Shown here one piece after another: positions 1 through 9,827 of a stretch of 64,000 bases of DNA. The notes beneath the pieces are model-generated. The model was not told where the DNA came from. It worked only from the letters and a program-made list of their open reading frames with translations, and made no database searches. This DNA is from Nageia nagi (Eukaryota; Pinophyta), in NCBI GenBank assembly GCA_050084985.1, contig JBITNC010000001.1:75578001-75642000 (forward strand), in the 5' to 3' direction. Position 1 is the first letter of the stretch. Each line of letters opens with the position of its first letter. The position numbers were made by a program, and so were the translations under genes.

Positions 1-430
1 ATCACCAGCTAAACCTCTCTAAATTAGTCTCTCAAGCTCTAGGATGCTCTCAGCTATGAAAATGATAGGGTGAATAAATGAGGAAGGGTGGGGCCCCTTT
101 TATGGAAAGGTTAGGGCACACACTTCAAGACAAATTTCAATTTGAGCATTTGGTACACGTAGATGAGCTATCAGGTATCAATTTGGAATCCAGAGGTGAT
201 TTGCAGGGACCTGATTTTTATGATTTTTGATGAATCTTCAAGAAAAGGACCGCTCACAGCCTTAGTTAAGACCATCGGCATTCTAAGTCTGCAAGAAAAG
301 GACCTCCCGCGTTCCTTTATCCAGAAAATCAGTTTATGAAGTATCATGGGTGCATCATAGGTGTTTGATCAACGTTATATCTAGGAGAATATTGCTTTAT
401 GTTTCATGTTTGCAGACCTGAGTAATCAGA
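1..430. other. Unassigned sequence before the tandem arrays
   Basis: No open frame of note and no recognisable protein in either strand. A short motif, CAAGAAAAGGACC or close to it, occurs twice (around 239 and 291). By position, directly upstream of tandem arrays, a polypurine tract and an LTR, it may be the start of the 3' untranslated part of a plus-strand LTR element whose coding region lies outside the window. That placement is inference. Confidence 0.3.
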
Positions 431-1132
431 TTATCATGTTTGAGAGTGGAGTTTCAGCTCCTATTGTCAGCTTATCATGCTTGTGAGTGGAGTTCTAGCT
501 CCTATTGTCAAATTATCATGCTTGAGAGTGGAGTTCCAGCTCCTGTTGTCAGATTATCATGCTTGTGAGTGGAGTTCTAGCTCCCGTTGTCAGATTATCA
601 TGCTTGTGAGTGGAGTTCCAACTCCTGTTGTTAGATTATCATGCTTGTGAGTGGAGTTCTAGCTCTTGTTGTTAGATTATCATGTTTGTGAGTGGAGTTC
701 CAGCTCCCATTATTAGCTTATCATGCTTGTGAGTGGAGTTCCAGCTCCTGTTGTCAGCTTATCATGCTTGTGAGAGGATTCCTAGCTCCTATGATCAGCT
801 TATCACACTTATGAGTGGAGTATAGCTCCCATAATTAGCCTATCATGTGCCTATGAGTGGAGTTCCAGCTCCTGTTATCAGTTTAGCATGCCTATGAGTG
901 GAGTCCTAGCTCCCATGATCAGTTTAGCATGCCTATGAGTGGAGTTCCAGCTCCCATGCTTATGAGTGGAGTCCCAGCTCCCATTGTCAGCTTATCATGT
1001 GCCTATGAGTGGAGTCTCAGCTCCCATTGTCAGCTTATCATGTGCCTATGAGTGGAGTCCCAGCTCCCGTGATCAGCTTATCGTGCTTATGAGTGGAGTT
1101 CCAGCTCCCATTATCAGTTTATCATGCCTCTT
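430..1132. repeat. Tandem array, about 41-bp unit, about 18 copies
   Basis: The core GAGTGGAGTTCCAGCTCC recurs about every 41-42 bp, separated by variants of CTTATCATGCTTAT. Copies differ by scattered substitutions and one unit near 940-960 is shortened. Short open frames here are products of the repeat, not genes. The array lies in the presumed 3' untranslated region of an LTR retrotransposon whose 3' LTR starts at 2291. Confidence 0.9.
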
Positions 1133-1722
1133 GGTGGAGTGTCAGCTTCATCAGTTTATCACTTGTTTTGTGGAGTTTGGTTCTTATGCAACTGGAGTAC
1201 ACCTCTTGGTGTGAAGGCTCAGTTGTGTGGAACTTAGCTCTCACATATCAGCTTATCATTGTTTTGCAGAGTTTGGTTCTTATGCAACTAGAGTACACCT
1301 CTTGGTGCAAAGGCTCAGTTGTGTGGAACTTAGCTCTCACATATCAGCTTATCATTATTTTGCGAAGTTCAATTCTTATGCAACTGGAGTACACCTCTTG
1401 GTGTGAAGGCTCAGTTGTGTGGAACTTAGCTCTCACATATCAGCTTATCACTTGTTTTGCGGAGTTCGATTCTTATGCAACTGGAGTACACCTCTTGGTG
1501 CGAAGGCTCAGTTGTGTGGAACTTAGCTCTCACATATCAACTTATCATTATTTTGTAGAGTTTGGTTCTTATGCAACTGGAGTACACCTCTTGGTGCGAA
1601 GGCTCAGTTGTGTGGAACTTAGCTCTCATATATTAGCTTATCACTTGTTTTGCGGAGTTCGGTTCTTATGCAACTGCAACACATCTCTGGATGCGAAGGC
1701 TCAGTTGTGTGGAACTTAGCTC
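1133..1722. repeat. Tandem array, 96-97-bp unit, six copies
   Basis: The anchor TTCTTATGCAACT occurs near 1181, 1277, 1373, 1470, 1566 and 1663, giving spacings of 96 or 97 bp. Because 96 is a multiple of three, a 208-codon frame stays open across it. That frame slips between two repeat phases where a unit is 97 bp long, so its protein changes halfway. I treat it as an artefact of the array. Confidence 0.9.
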
Positions 1723-1734
1723 TCCCCTATGTTT

Positions 1735-1990
1735 GGTCATGGTTATCATGTCTGGTCTTGTGAGTTGATCATGTGTGTTATCATGTCTGGTGAGTTGATC
1801 ATGTGTGTTATCATGTCTTGTCTTGTGAGTTGGTCATGTGTGTTATCATGTCTTGTGAGTTGATCATGTGTGTTATCATGTCTTGTCTTGTGAGTTGGTC
1901 ATATGTGTTGTGATGTGGTCTTGTCAAGTTGTCATCCAGTTGACATGTGTGGTCAAGTCATTTGTCCGATCATTGTCATGTGTGTTGTCA
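1735..1990. repeat. Short GT-rich tandem array, 35-40-bp units
   Basis: Repeated blocks built from GTTATCATGTCTTG and TGAGTTGATCATGTGT alternate, with an optional extra TCTTG. About five units are clear, then the pattern fades by 1990. It shares the word TTATCATG with the first array, so the arrays may derive from a common seed. Confidence 0.75.
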
Positions 1991-2277
1991 AGTTTGTCAT
2001 CATGGGTCATCGGCATTGCGGTAAGGTTATCAGATTATCAAACATATCAGGCTATCACCTCCTACAGTAGAACGCAAGGGGCAAGCATGCCCAAGGTAAT
2101 ATCAAAAGGGAGTTTTCTCAACCTATATCTAGTACTAATAAGCTTTATCATGATGTTGTTTAATTTTAGAATGGTGAATGTTTATCATTGCTTATCAAAA
2201 TTGTTTGCTATGATATTGTGTTTTTACTTTGAATGCAAAATCTCAAGTCACCTCATGTTTCTTTCGATTTCACATCC
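1991..2277. other. Non-repetitive end of presumed 3' untranslated region
   Basis: AT-rich sequence between the arrays and the polypurine tract. A frame from 1868 to 2296 is open but resembles nothing I recognise and starts inside the repeat, so I do not call a gene. Confidence 0.4.
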
Positions 2278-2290
2278 AAAGTGGGGCATC
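2278..2290 (+). promoter_or_regulatory. Polypurine tract of an LTR retrotransposon
   Basis: The tract AAAGTGGGGCATC sits directly before the TG that opens the LTR at 2291. It parallels the tract AAAGAGGGGAAAA before the LTRs of elements A (9197) and B (31276). Its position upstream of the LTR sets the element on the plus strand. Confidence 0.55.
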
Positions 2291-2396
2291 TGTTAACACA
2301 TAAAAATGATTTTATGTTTTTAAATCAATAAATTAATGAAATATGCTTGGCCTAACTATATGTTTTGAATGGATTAAAGTGATAATATCAATGTTT

Positions 2397-2526
2397 GGCT
2401 TGAATATGAATATTGTATGGGTTATCTTGAATATTGCATGGGTTATCTTGAATATTGCATGGGTTATCTTGAATATTGCATGGGTTATCTTGAATATTGC
2501 ATGGTTTATCTTGAGTATTGCATGAA
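2397..2526. repeat. 21-bp tandem repeat inside the LTR, about six copies
   Basis: The unit TGGGTTATCTTGAATATTGCA is repeated almost perfectly four times, with diverged copies on both sides. It lies upstream of the TATA box and so in U3. Repeats in this position can carry transcription-factor sites, but I recognise no specific site. Confidence 0.9.
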
Positions 2527-2620
2527 TTATCTTGTTTATTGATGTGTTTATCTTAAATCTTGTGAATTAACCTTATTTATGTGGATGCACACCGACCTAT
2601 GGGTGGTATTATCTATTATC

Positions 2621-2630
2621 TATATAAATA
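2621..2630 (+). promoter_or_regulatory. Likely TATA box of the LTR at 2291
   Basis: TATATAAATA followed by AGGG, 330 bp into the LTR, is a textbook plant TATA box. The position fits the U3-R boundary of a 0.9-kb LTR. Confidence 0.55.
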
Positions 2631-3207
2631 AGGGATCTAATAGTAAGTCCACAATAACAAGGATACACATGATCCTGCGTATGGTCTTGTAAGTGGTTAC
2701 CCCTTAAGGTATCTCTTGGTACTACCTACAAGGCTATGGTTTGTGTGCTTCCTTACGCGAGCTATCCTGACATCTACGATCAATTCTGATATCACACTGC
2801 TATCTGAGACATCTATACTAAATTTTTGGACTTAATCGAGAGGTCAAAACTATAGAATGAAGGCCACTGGTGCTCCTTTATGAATAGAAGAACACCACTG
2901 GTGCTCTTATATCATTGAAATAGACCACCCATGGTCCTCTTTTAGCATCCTTGCAGGTCACGACATTGTTGGAAAGGTAGCTCATCATCAGTACATCACC
3001 AATATCTACATCTTTCATTGTTAGGTATGTTCCATGAGGTAAGTATACAAATTACAATCTTGGTTGGTATAATTACACTTCTGAATTGGTTATGTTGTTT
3101 ATTGTTATCTAGAATCAATCGCTATTTGTAGCTCAAATATAGATAACATTGAGTTTGTAGATATTTGCCTGTTTATTTATTTGCACGCTCAATTTTATTT
3201 GTAAACA

Positions 3208-3455
3208 AGGGCATATGAGAAGCATCAGGGAGCAAAAGAAGAAGGAGGAGGGGAGGGGTTTCACCCAGGGTGGCATCCCCTTAGAGGTCAAATGACCTTG
3301 ATATGGGAGGTTCCCCTTTAGGGGTCACATGCCTCTAGTCTAGGTGGTGCCCCTTTGGGTGTCGTGCACCTTTGACTACGGCAACACTCCATGGTCAGGA
3401 TGGGGGCCCCTTAGGGGTTGCATGATGGCCTTGTGTTGCACGCACTTCCCTTGGG
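3208..3455. repeat. GC-rich diverged repeat with CCCCTT-AGGGG cores
   Basis: Stands out from AT-rich surroundings. About four imperfect units of 40-55 bp each carry a CCCCTTnnGGGGT core followed by a CATG/GACC-like word (around 3275, 3315, 3345 and 3405). The cores are short inverted repeats and could form small hairpins. No coding frame is seen and the origin is unknown. Confidence 0.5.
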
Positions 3456-4062
3456 CTAAATATATATATATTTTTAAATTAAATAAAATTATTATTATTA
3501 AAAAATAGATTTAATAATAAAAAAATCTATTTTTTAAAACAATTTAAAAAAATTAAATTTGTATATTTTAAAAAAATGTAGTATTTTTTTTTAAAATTAA
3601 TATATATATATGCCCCCTCTTTTTTTTAATATATATATCACACACATATATATAATAATAATAATAAATAAATAAATAAATTAGAATTGACATGCATTCA
3701 TGTAATTTGCATGTAATTATATTTTTACAACCATATTAGCATTGTAAATTATTTTTACAATTCTATTAACCATTGCTACACATTAGGTAATTTTACTTAA
3801 AAAATTGCAACTTAATAAAATAATGCGTAGCAATAGCATAAGAATATATTAACATGTTAGTATAACTAATATCTACTTTTAATAAATTTTTCTAAATAAA
3901 AATTTATAATTAAGGAACCAAAATAGTTAGTAATAAAGCAAAATTTGACAATGAACAAGGTAGAAGAGAAATTATACCTTCAATACCTTATACGTCAATA
4001 AAGTAGATGTAGAAAGAAGAGGAAGGACCTTCAAATATGTTGAAGAGGAGCCTCCAAGAATA
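3456..4062. other. AT-rich low-complexity and unassigned sequence
   Basis: Runs of A, T and TA from 3460 to 3680 with a few ATA/AATA microsatellites, then unassigned AT-rich sequence. If the LTR at 4077 belongs to a minus-strand element, this would be its 5' leader, but no gag or pol is visible, so that element must be truncated. Confidence 0.4.
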
Positions 4063-4074
4063 GCTCTGATACCA
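4063..4074 (-). promoter_or_regulatory. Primer binding site, initiator-Met tRNA type
   Basis: The plus strand reads GCTCTGATACCA, the complement of TGGTATCAGAGC, the classic plant LTR-retrotransposon primer site matching the 3' end of initiator methionine tRNA. It is two bases from the LTR that starts at 4077, so the LTR is the 5' LTR of a minus-strand element whose body would lie to the left. Confidence 0.85.
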
Positions 4075-4076
4075 CT

Positions 4077-4499
4077 TGATGAATTTAACTTTTTTTGAAT
4101 TAATCTCTAGTTTACCAAGATCTCAATAAGGCATTGACAACATCAACACAATAGCACAATAACTCAAGTCAATCTCAAAAATAACACAAGATATAAAGTG
4201 GTTCCTCCCTCTTTGGGAGTACATCCACTAACTAAGATATTCTTATTCTCAAGTATCTCTCTTACAGAATCTTTCCTCTCTCCAAACCCTAATCCTAGCT
4301 TTACAATTATTTCATTACAATGAGAGGAAGGGTTCCTCTCTATTTATAAGAATAAGCCCACCCTTTAACCCAAGGTAAGGTTAAATGTGTTTCTATATTT
4401 ATCCCATTAATGCTTTAAGATATCTAAATATAGTTTAAGCATTAAGTGAATTTATATTAAAGAGAAATATTACACAATATTACATTACAAATTCTAACA
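4077..4499 (-). mobile_element. 5' LTR of a minus-strand LTR element (423 bp)
   Basis: In minus orientation it runs from TGTTAGAATTTG to ATTCATCA next to the primer site. It contains a TATA-like TTATAAATAGAG on the minus strand, near 4348-4360. The right edge falls exactly where the coding remains of element A begin, so this LTR marks the breakpoint that removed A's 5' part. An initiator-Met site is shared by many Ty1/copia elements and chromoviruses, so the superfamily cannot be decided. No partner LTR is in the window. Confidence 0.75.
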
Positions 4500-5613
4500 A
4501 TTGATAGAGATGTGTGGATTGATGACACTATACCTCTAGAATTTGATTGCTTTAGTATTGATGATGATATTTTAGGATACTTAGAGGCACATTCAAAGTT
4601 TCCTAAATCTAATAAAATGAGAAAAGTTAGTTATATTCTCAATAAGTATGCATATTTTGGTCAAGTAAATTTCAATGAAGTCCTTTAGGTTCAACTAGAG
4701 AATATTGAGATAGGTGACATACAAATATTAGAAGAATTGCCTTTGTTATTATATAAAAAGGATGAAATTATGTTCCTAGCAAAAGAATTGGTAAATGTCA
4801 ACATTGGAACAAGCAATGTGAAAGATTTGTTCAAGTGGGAACAACCCCCCCTATGCCATAACAAGAAAGGTACAAACAAATTTATTGAACATAACAAAAT
4901 TTTTGCTTGATCTTATGATAATATACCTAGTCTAGATCCTTATTTTGTTATGCATAATTTAACACTTAAAAAGGGAGCTAATCTAATTAAATAAAAGCAA
5001 ATAAAAATGCATCCTTCCAAAGCCTTGTTAGTAAAGAAAGAGATAGAAAAGTATTTGATTGACTATTCAGAGTGGTTAGCTAATATTTTCCTTGTCATAA
5101 AACCAAATGGGGAAATAAGGGTTTGTAATGAATTTCATGATATTAATAATGATTTTTCAAAAGATGATTTCCCATTACCTAACATTAATATGATTGTGGA
5201 TAACGTTATTGGTCATTATACTAATCAATCTGGATGACCACCATAAGACTACTTTCAGTACACCATGGGGAAATTTTTGTTGGAAGGTTATACCTTTTGG
5301 ATTAAAAAATGTGGGTGCCACTTACCAAAGGGCTATGGTGTCAATGTTCCATAATCACTTCCATAAATTAGTTGAGTTGTATGTTGATGATATCTTTGTG
5401 AATTAAAAATAAGGCCAAGATCATTTAGAGTTGCTTGAAGAAGTATTCCAAATTCTAAAAAGATACAAGTTTAGACTCAAACCTCAAAAATGTGCTTTTG
5501 GTATCACTTTAGGAAAATTACTTGGTTTCATGATTTATAAAAGAGGAATTGAGGTAGATCCCAAAAAATTGAAAGCCATAGTAAGTATGCTTACTCCAAA
5601 GAATCTTAAATAA
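4500..5613 (+). pseudogene. pol: Element A linker and reverse transcriptase (broken)
   Basis: The start matches the protease-RT linker of element E (words like DTIPLEF and SYILNKYAYFGQ). RT follows from about 5007 with MHPSKALLVKKEIEKYL, then NGEIRVCNEF, a TTFSTPWGNFCWKV block, the PFGLKNVGATYQRAM block and the catalytic box YVDD at 5380-5391. The stretch between the KDDFPLPNI and TPWGNF blocks is frame-shifted near 5230. Stops at 4687, 4908 and 5404 and the frame change exclude function. RT would copy element RNA into cDNA in cytoplasmic particles. Confidence 0.85.
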
Positions 5614-5639
5614 TTAAGGAATCTCCAAGGTAAGATCAA

Positions 5640-6240
5640 CTCAATAAGAGAATTTATTTTCCCAAGCCCTTTACTCATTTTCTAAAAAAGGATGTCAAGT
5701 TCATGTGGGATGAAAAATGCCAAAAATATTTTGAAGATATCAAAAAATACTTGCTCAATCCTCCTATTTTAGTTTCTATGAAAATTTCAAAACTAACTTA
5801 TTTATATATATCAGCCACATTGTATGCCTTGGGGGTAATGTTGTGTCAAAAGGATGATGAGAATAAAGAAAGGGTAATTTATTACCTTAGCAAAATTATT
5901 ATTGATTATGAAACTAGATATACTCATATGGAAAAGCTTTTCTTTGGTATTATTTTTGCTACAAAAAAATTGAGGCACTATCTTTTGTATTGCACTACAT
6001 TTGTTGTTAGCCTAGTTAACCCACTAAAATATCTTATGGAAAAGCAACATTTATCAAGTAGGGTAGAAAAATGGCTAATGTTACAAGAATTTGATATTAA
6101 TATGGTAAAATAAAAGTATGTAAAGGGGAATGCCATTGCAAATTTGATTACCAACTTCCCTCAAAATGATAAAATAGTGATTCATGAAGAATTTCTAGAT
6201 GAGTATGAAGATGATCCACACCATCAGTGGTGTAGAGACC
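5640..6240 (+). pseudogene. pol: Element A RNase H (gypsy type, broken)
   Basis: From 5703 the frame gives a block typical of the RT-RNase H connection (WDEKCQKYFEDIKKYL), then LYISATLYALGVMLCQKD, where the first catalytic position normally reads ASD or similar, then the KERVIYYLSKII and RHYLL blocks seen in Ty3/gypsy RNase H. The element E copy (59992-60303) is nearly parallel. A stop at 6111 ends the frame and the next 120 bases form a degraded tether region. This domain would remove template RNA during reverse transcription. Confidence 0.75.
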
Positions 6241-6279
6241 TATTAGAGGGCCATTTATAAAGAGATTTTGATCAATGTC

Positions 6280-6830
6280 TATCTTGAATGAAGATGTGTG
6301 GTTAACGAAGGATGAGATAATTGCTTAGACATTGTATTTTATGGATCTAAGTGCTCTTATAGAGTAGGGGCATGTATTATCTTGGTTTCTCCTACAAATG
6401 AGGTAATATCCATGGCTTAGAAACTTCTATTTGAATGTATTAATAATATGGAAGAATATGAAGCTTTTATATTGGGTATGAAAGTAGTTTTCATATTGAG
6501 AATTAAGTATTTAGAGATTTATGGTGATTCACAACTTGTAGTTATTGAAGTACAAGAAATATTTGACATTGATGATGAAAAGTTAAGGCCTTATAACATA
6601 GTGGTTAATGACTTACTAGATAATTTTGGTAGATATACTATTTAGAATATCTCATGAACTAATAATAGGCATGTACATGCAATGGCAAGCATAACTTCTC
6701 TTACACCAATTGAGATAGAGGATGAAGAGATAATTATGGAAATCTGTAAGCTTGGTACACCTTCTTACATTGAAGACATGCGTGAAATAGAGACATGTCT
6801 CATTGCTGAAGAAAATGATTTTCAAAACTA
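6280..6830 (+). pseudogene. pol: Element A second RNase H, archaeal type (broken)
   Basis: The block EEYEAFILGMKVV followed by YLEIYGDSQLVVIEVQ is the hallmark of the archaeal-type RNase H domain captured by Tat-lineage elements and related to plant RNase H-like proteins. The first acidic residue seems lost (the strand reads LYFYGS where LYFDGS is expected). Glu of EYEA and Asp of GDSQ are kept. It lies after the gypsy RNase H and before integrase, unlike element C, where the same domain lies before RT. Stops and a frame change are present. Confidence 0.75.
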
Positions 6831-6839
6831 GTATGTGGA

Positions 6840-8075
6840 TATTTACAATTATTTGAAAAATCAAACAATACTAGATGATTATGATAGAAATAAAAAAGTG
6901 AGGTTAAAGAGGATTGCTATTAAGTATGTGATCATTGGTGAGATATTGTATAGAATATTGTTTGATGGTCCTTTGTTGAGATATATCACTTAACATGAAA
7001 TAGCTATAGCATTAGATAATGCACATGATGTCTTATGTGAAGGTCATTTCCATGCAAAGGCATTGTATACCAAGCTTTTTTGCATTGGTTACTATTGGCA
7101 TATAATGGAGGAAGATTGCAAGGCTCATGTGAAGACTTGTTTTTAGTTTCAAAAATATGCTAATTTAGAAAATCATCCTACTTAAGACTTAAATTCCATA
7201 ATCTCACCATGGGCTTTTGCTACTTGGGGCATAGATTTGATTAGGTTTATCAATCCTCACTTACAAGAAGGTCACAAATTTATCATTACAACCACAAATT
7301 TCAATACAAAATGGGTTGAAGCCATTCCTATGAAATCAATCACCTAAGACAAGATCATTGAATTTCTAATTGAAAATATCATTACAAGATTTAGTGTGCC
7401 ACAAAGGTTGGTTATGGACAATGGAAAAAACTTTAAAGGTAAGGAAATGAAAGCTTTTTGCAAGAAACTTCATATTATTCAATCATTTTCTTTATTTTAC
7501 TATCCTTAAGGTATTGGTCAAGTAAAAGCTACTAACAAAACTATCAAAAGCATTTTGTCAAAAACTTGGGATAGATACAAAAAGGATTGGCATGAATAGT
7601 TACCTTATGCACTTTGGACATATAGGAAAAGTATTATAAGAATGATCAAGGAAACACTATTCTCATTGGTATATGAAGATGAAGCTGTAGTACCATTAGA
7701 ATTAGAGCTCTCATTCCTAAGGATTTCATTGGAAGGAGATATAGTGGATGAGGATGCAAGATAAGCTAGGTTGCAACAATTAGAGTCATTGGATGAGAAG
7801 AGAATCAAATCAATTGAATATAAAAAGATATATTAGGAAAAAATGAAAAGATAATTTGGAAATAAGATAAAAAAATAAGAGTTTAAAGTGAAAGATTTAG
7901 TGTTGAAGGATAATATCAATAAAACTATTGCAAATGATGAGGTTAAAGGGAATTTGAACCAAATTGGTTGGGTCCATTTGTTGTAGTGGAAGAAATAGCA
8001 TCAGGAGGCTACAAACTATCATCCATGGATGGAAAAGAAGAACCAAATGCCTTTAATTAAACCCACCTCAAATGC
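6840..8075 (+). pseudogene. pol: Element A integrase (broken, catalytic Glu lost)
   Basis: The zinc-binding start reads GHFHAKALYTKLF and later HVKTCF. The core shows Asp in WATWGIDLI (about 7229), Asp in VMDNGKNF (about 7416), and at the third position QVKATNKTIK, where element E has QVEATTKTIK. The catalytic Glu is therefore Lys. After the core come the WDRYKKDWHE and VYEDEAVVPLELE blocks of the C-terminal half. Stops interrupt it at many places. Integrase would insert the cDNA in the nucleus; this copy cannot. Confidence 0.85.
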
Positions 8076-8299
8076 TTCTTTGCATAAAGAAAGTGGTTTC
8101 GTAACTTGAAACATAGAAAAAATCTCATGCAAGGTACTTATATCATAGTTTTCATTTTAGTTTTTCATTTTAATGTACTATGTTCACATAGCTAACAATG
8201 TGCTTTACTTTTTGTATGCCACCAACTACATGGATTCCTCAAAAAAAAGAATAAAGAGAGAAAAATATAAAAATATAATTGATAATATAATGTTTGTGA

Positions 8300-8680
8300 A
8301 CCATGGGCATAAAATGCTAGGTCGTCAATGGCCAATGATATGGCTAGTGAGAGTTCACTCACTTAAAATATAAATCAATGATGCAACCATAAGAAAGATA
8401 TGAACATTGATTCATCATCAATGGATGATGCAACTTGTTGTGTATCCACATAGTTTTTGCTTTGAACCATACAAAGCATAATGTCTTTGGGTCATAGACA
8501 TAAAATGTATGACTACCTATGGCCATTGATATAGCTAGTGAGAGTTCACTCACTCAAAAGACAAACTAATGATGCAACCATAAGTAGATTGCTCACATTG
8601 ACTCATCATTAATAGAAAATGCAACTAATTATGTATCCAAAATATTTTCATGCAAGGTATATCTAACACCTTTTTGTAGG
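8300..8680. repeat. 191-bp tandem duplication in element A's 3' untranslated region
   Basis: Two diverged copies, anchored by GGCATAAAATG (8306) and GACATAAAATG (8497), each contain GAGAGTTCACTCACT and ATGATGCAACCATAAG. Element E has the same duplication in its 3' region (57430-57770, minus). The duplication is therefore older than the split between A and E. Confidence 0.8.
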
Positions 8681-9182
8681 TATTTACATCATGAAGAAGA
8701 AAATAAAATATCAAAGAACTTATACCATAAATGGTGTGCTCACTATTCTAACATTGTAAATGATGTCCAAATCAATGGCATTTCAACATAGACAAAGTGA
8801 CCTCTTTTGTATCAAGGCATGGATGTAAGTGGATCAATTTCTTAAGAATAAAAAATAATGGAATGGCCAGATTCATGGTTGAACAATGCAAGGGGCAAAA
8901 TAACATCATCTATTTCATAGATTGGACATGGAACCATAATACTACATGTTAGTAGAGTTCCTTCCATGACATAAATATCACAAGGGGAAAAGAGATACAT
9001 TTCTTTAGATTTTTTCTTGGCTACATCACTCAAGGAGCTCTATTAGGAAAACCAAGCCAAAAAGGGGCAGCAAAGGACCCTCATCATCATCATCAAATGG
9101 TAGTGTTGGATAAATATTTCAAAAACATTTCTTCTATATTTCTTATTTGGATATGTAATTTCATTACTTCAATCACACCTTC
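8681..9182. other. Element A 3' untranslated region, non-repetitive part
   Basis: No coding frame. The stretch AAAACCAAGCCAAAAAGGGG near 9047 is shared in order and spacing with element E (reverse complement near 56980) and, more weakly, with element B near 31118, tying the three 3' ends together. Confidence 0.6.
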
Positions 9183-9196
9183 AAAGAGGGGAAAAA
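9183..9196 (+). promoter_or_regulatory. Polypurine tract of element A
   Basis: AAAGAGGGGAAAAA immediately precedes the TG that opens the 3' LTR. This tract primes plus-strand DNA synthesis in LTR elements. Element B has the same tract at 31261-31275. Confidence 0.8.
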
Positions 9197-9827
9197 TGTA
9201 GATGCCTAAAAATGAATTATTATTTATTAAATAATTTATTATAGTATCAAGTATATTTATTATAAAAAGGGTTAAAATATAGCCAAGGTAATGTAATCAA
9301 TGTAATGGACCATAGTACAATGTAAAATGTGTCAAATATTAAGAAAGACACTATAAATAATGTAATGTGAAATGATCCCAAGAATCAAAGAAGACTAGGA
9401 AAGTGCTATAAAGAAACATCAAGGGCATGAAGGAAACATCATGCAAGGGCCTCATAAATACCAAGAGAGATGCCAAAACATGCAAGATCACTCTATCCTA
9501 CCAATAATGATGTTTTGTAACACCACTTCTACATAGATATGTTAAACCCTTCATTTCACTTTCACATGTTTTTATTCCATTCATAGATCTACCTTTTCCA
9601 TGCAAAGCTTAACAACATGCCATCTTAGGCCATTGGTGACATGCATTTCTTATTTAGCATTATGATGATTGATGGTTTTTGTTATTTCATATTCATGCAA
9701 TTATGATGAAGGTACATTGATTATTATTATTCATTGGATGCCATATTTCTCATATATGATTCAATTACATATCATAGATAAATAGTACTTTGATTTGATT
9801 ATTTATGCATTATTTGAGGACTAAAAA
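9197..9827 (+). mobile_element. 3' LTR of element A
   Basis: Starts TGTAGATGCCTAAAAATGA and aligns along its length with element E's LTR (56208-56845, minus). The end is set near 9827 where that similarity stops, at a degraded terminal motif (GGACTAAA where TCTACA is expected from B's LTR). About 630 bp. Confidence 0.7.

Larger units (their letters stand above)
2291..3207 (+). mobile_element. 3' LTR of a plus-strand Tat-like LTR retrotransposon
   Basis: Opens with TGTTAACACATAAAAATGA, like the openings of the other Tat-type LTRs here (TGTAGATGCCTAAAAATGA at 9197). The most likely end is TGTAAACA at 3200-3207, one mismatch from the inverted start TGTTAACA. A TATA box lies at 2621 and a 21-bp repeat inside the U3 part. 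No second copy of this LTR is in the window, so the right end is inferred from the terminal motif alone. Confidence 0.55.
4500..9827 (+). mobile_element. Element A: 5'-truncated Tat-type Ty3/gypsy retrotransposon
   Basis: Order on the plus strand: protease-RT linker, RT, RNase H, second (archaeal-type) RNase H, integrase, repeat-bearing 3' untranslated region, polypurine tract and 3' LTR. The second RNase H after the first is a mark of the Tat/Ogre lineage. All domains carry stops and frame changes, so it is dead. Protein, 3' region and LTR match element E (56208-61925, minus), so the two are copies of one family. The 5' LTR, gag and protease are missing at the junction with the LTR ending at 4499. 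Confidence 0.85.

Noticed and set aside
430-1132. CRISPR-like regular repeat
   Set aside because: Units are tandem with no unique spacers, copies are diverged, and the setting is a plant retroelement.
1093-1719. 208-codon open frame
   Set aside because: It is the 96-bp tandem array read through; the protein switches repeat phase halfway and resembles nothing.
4691-4897. Minus-strand 68-codon frame
   Set aside because: Antisense of element A's protease-RT linker.
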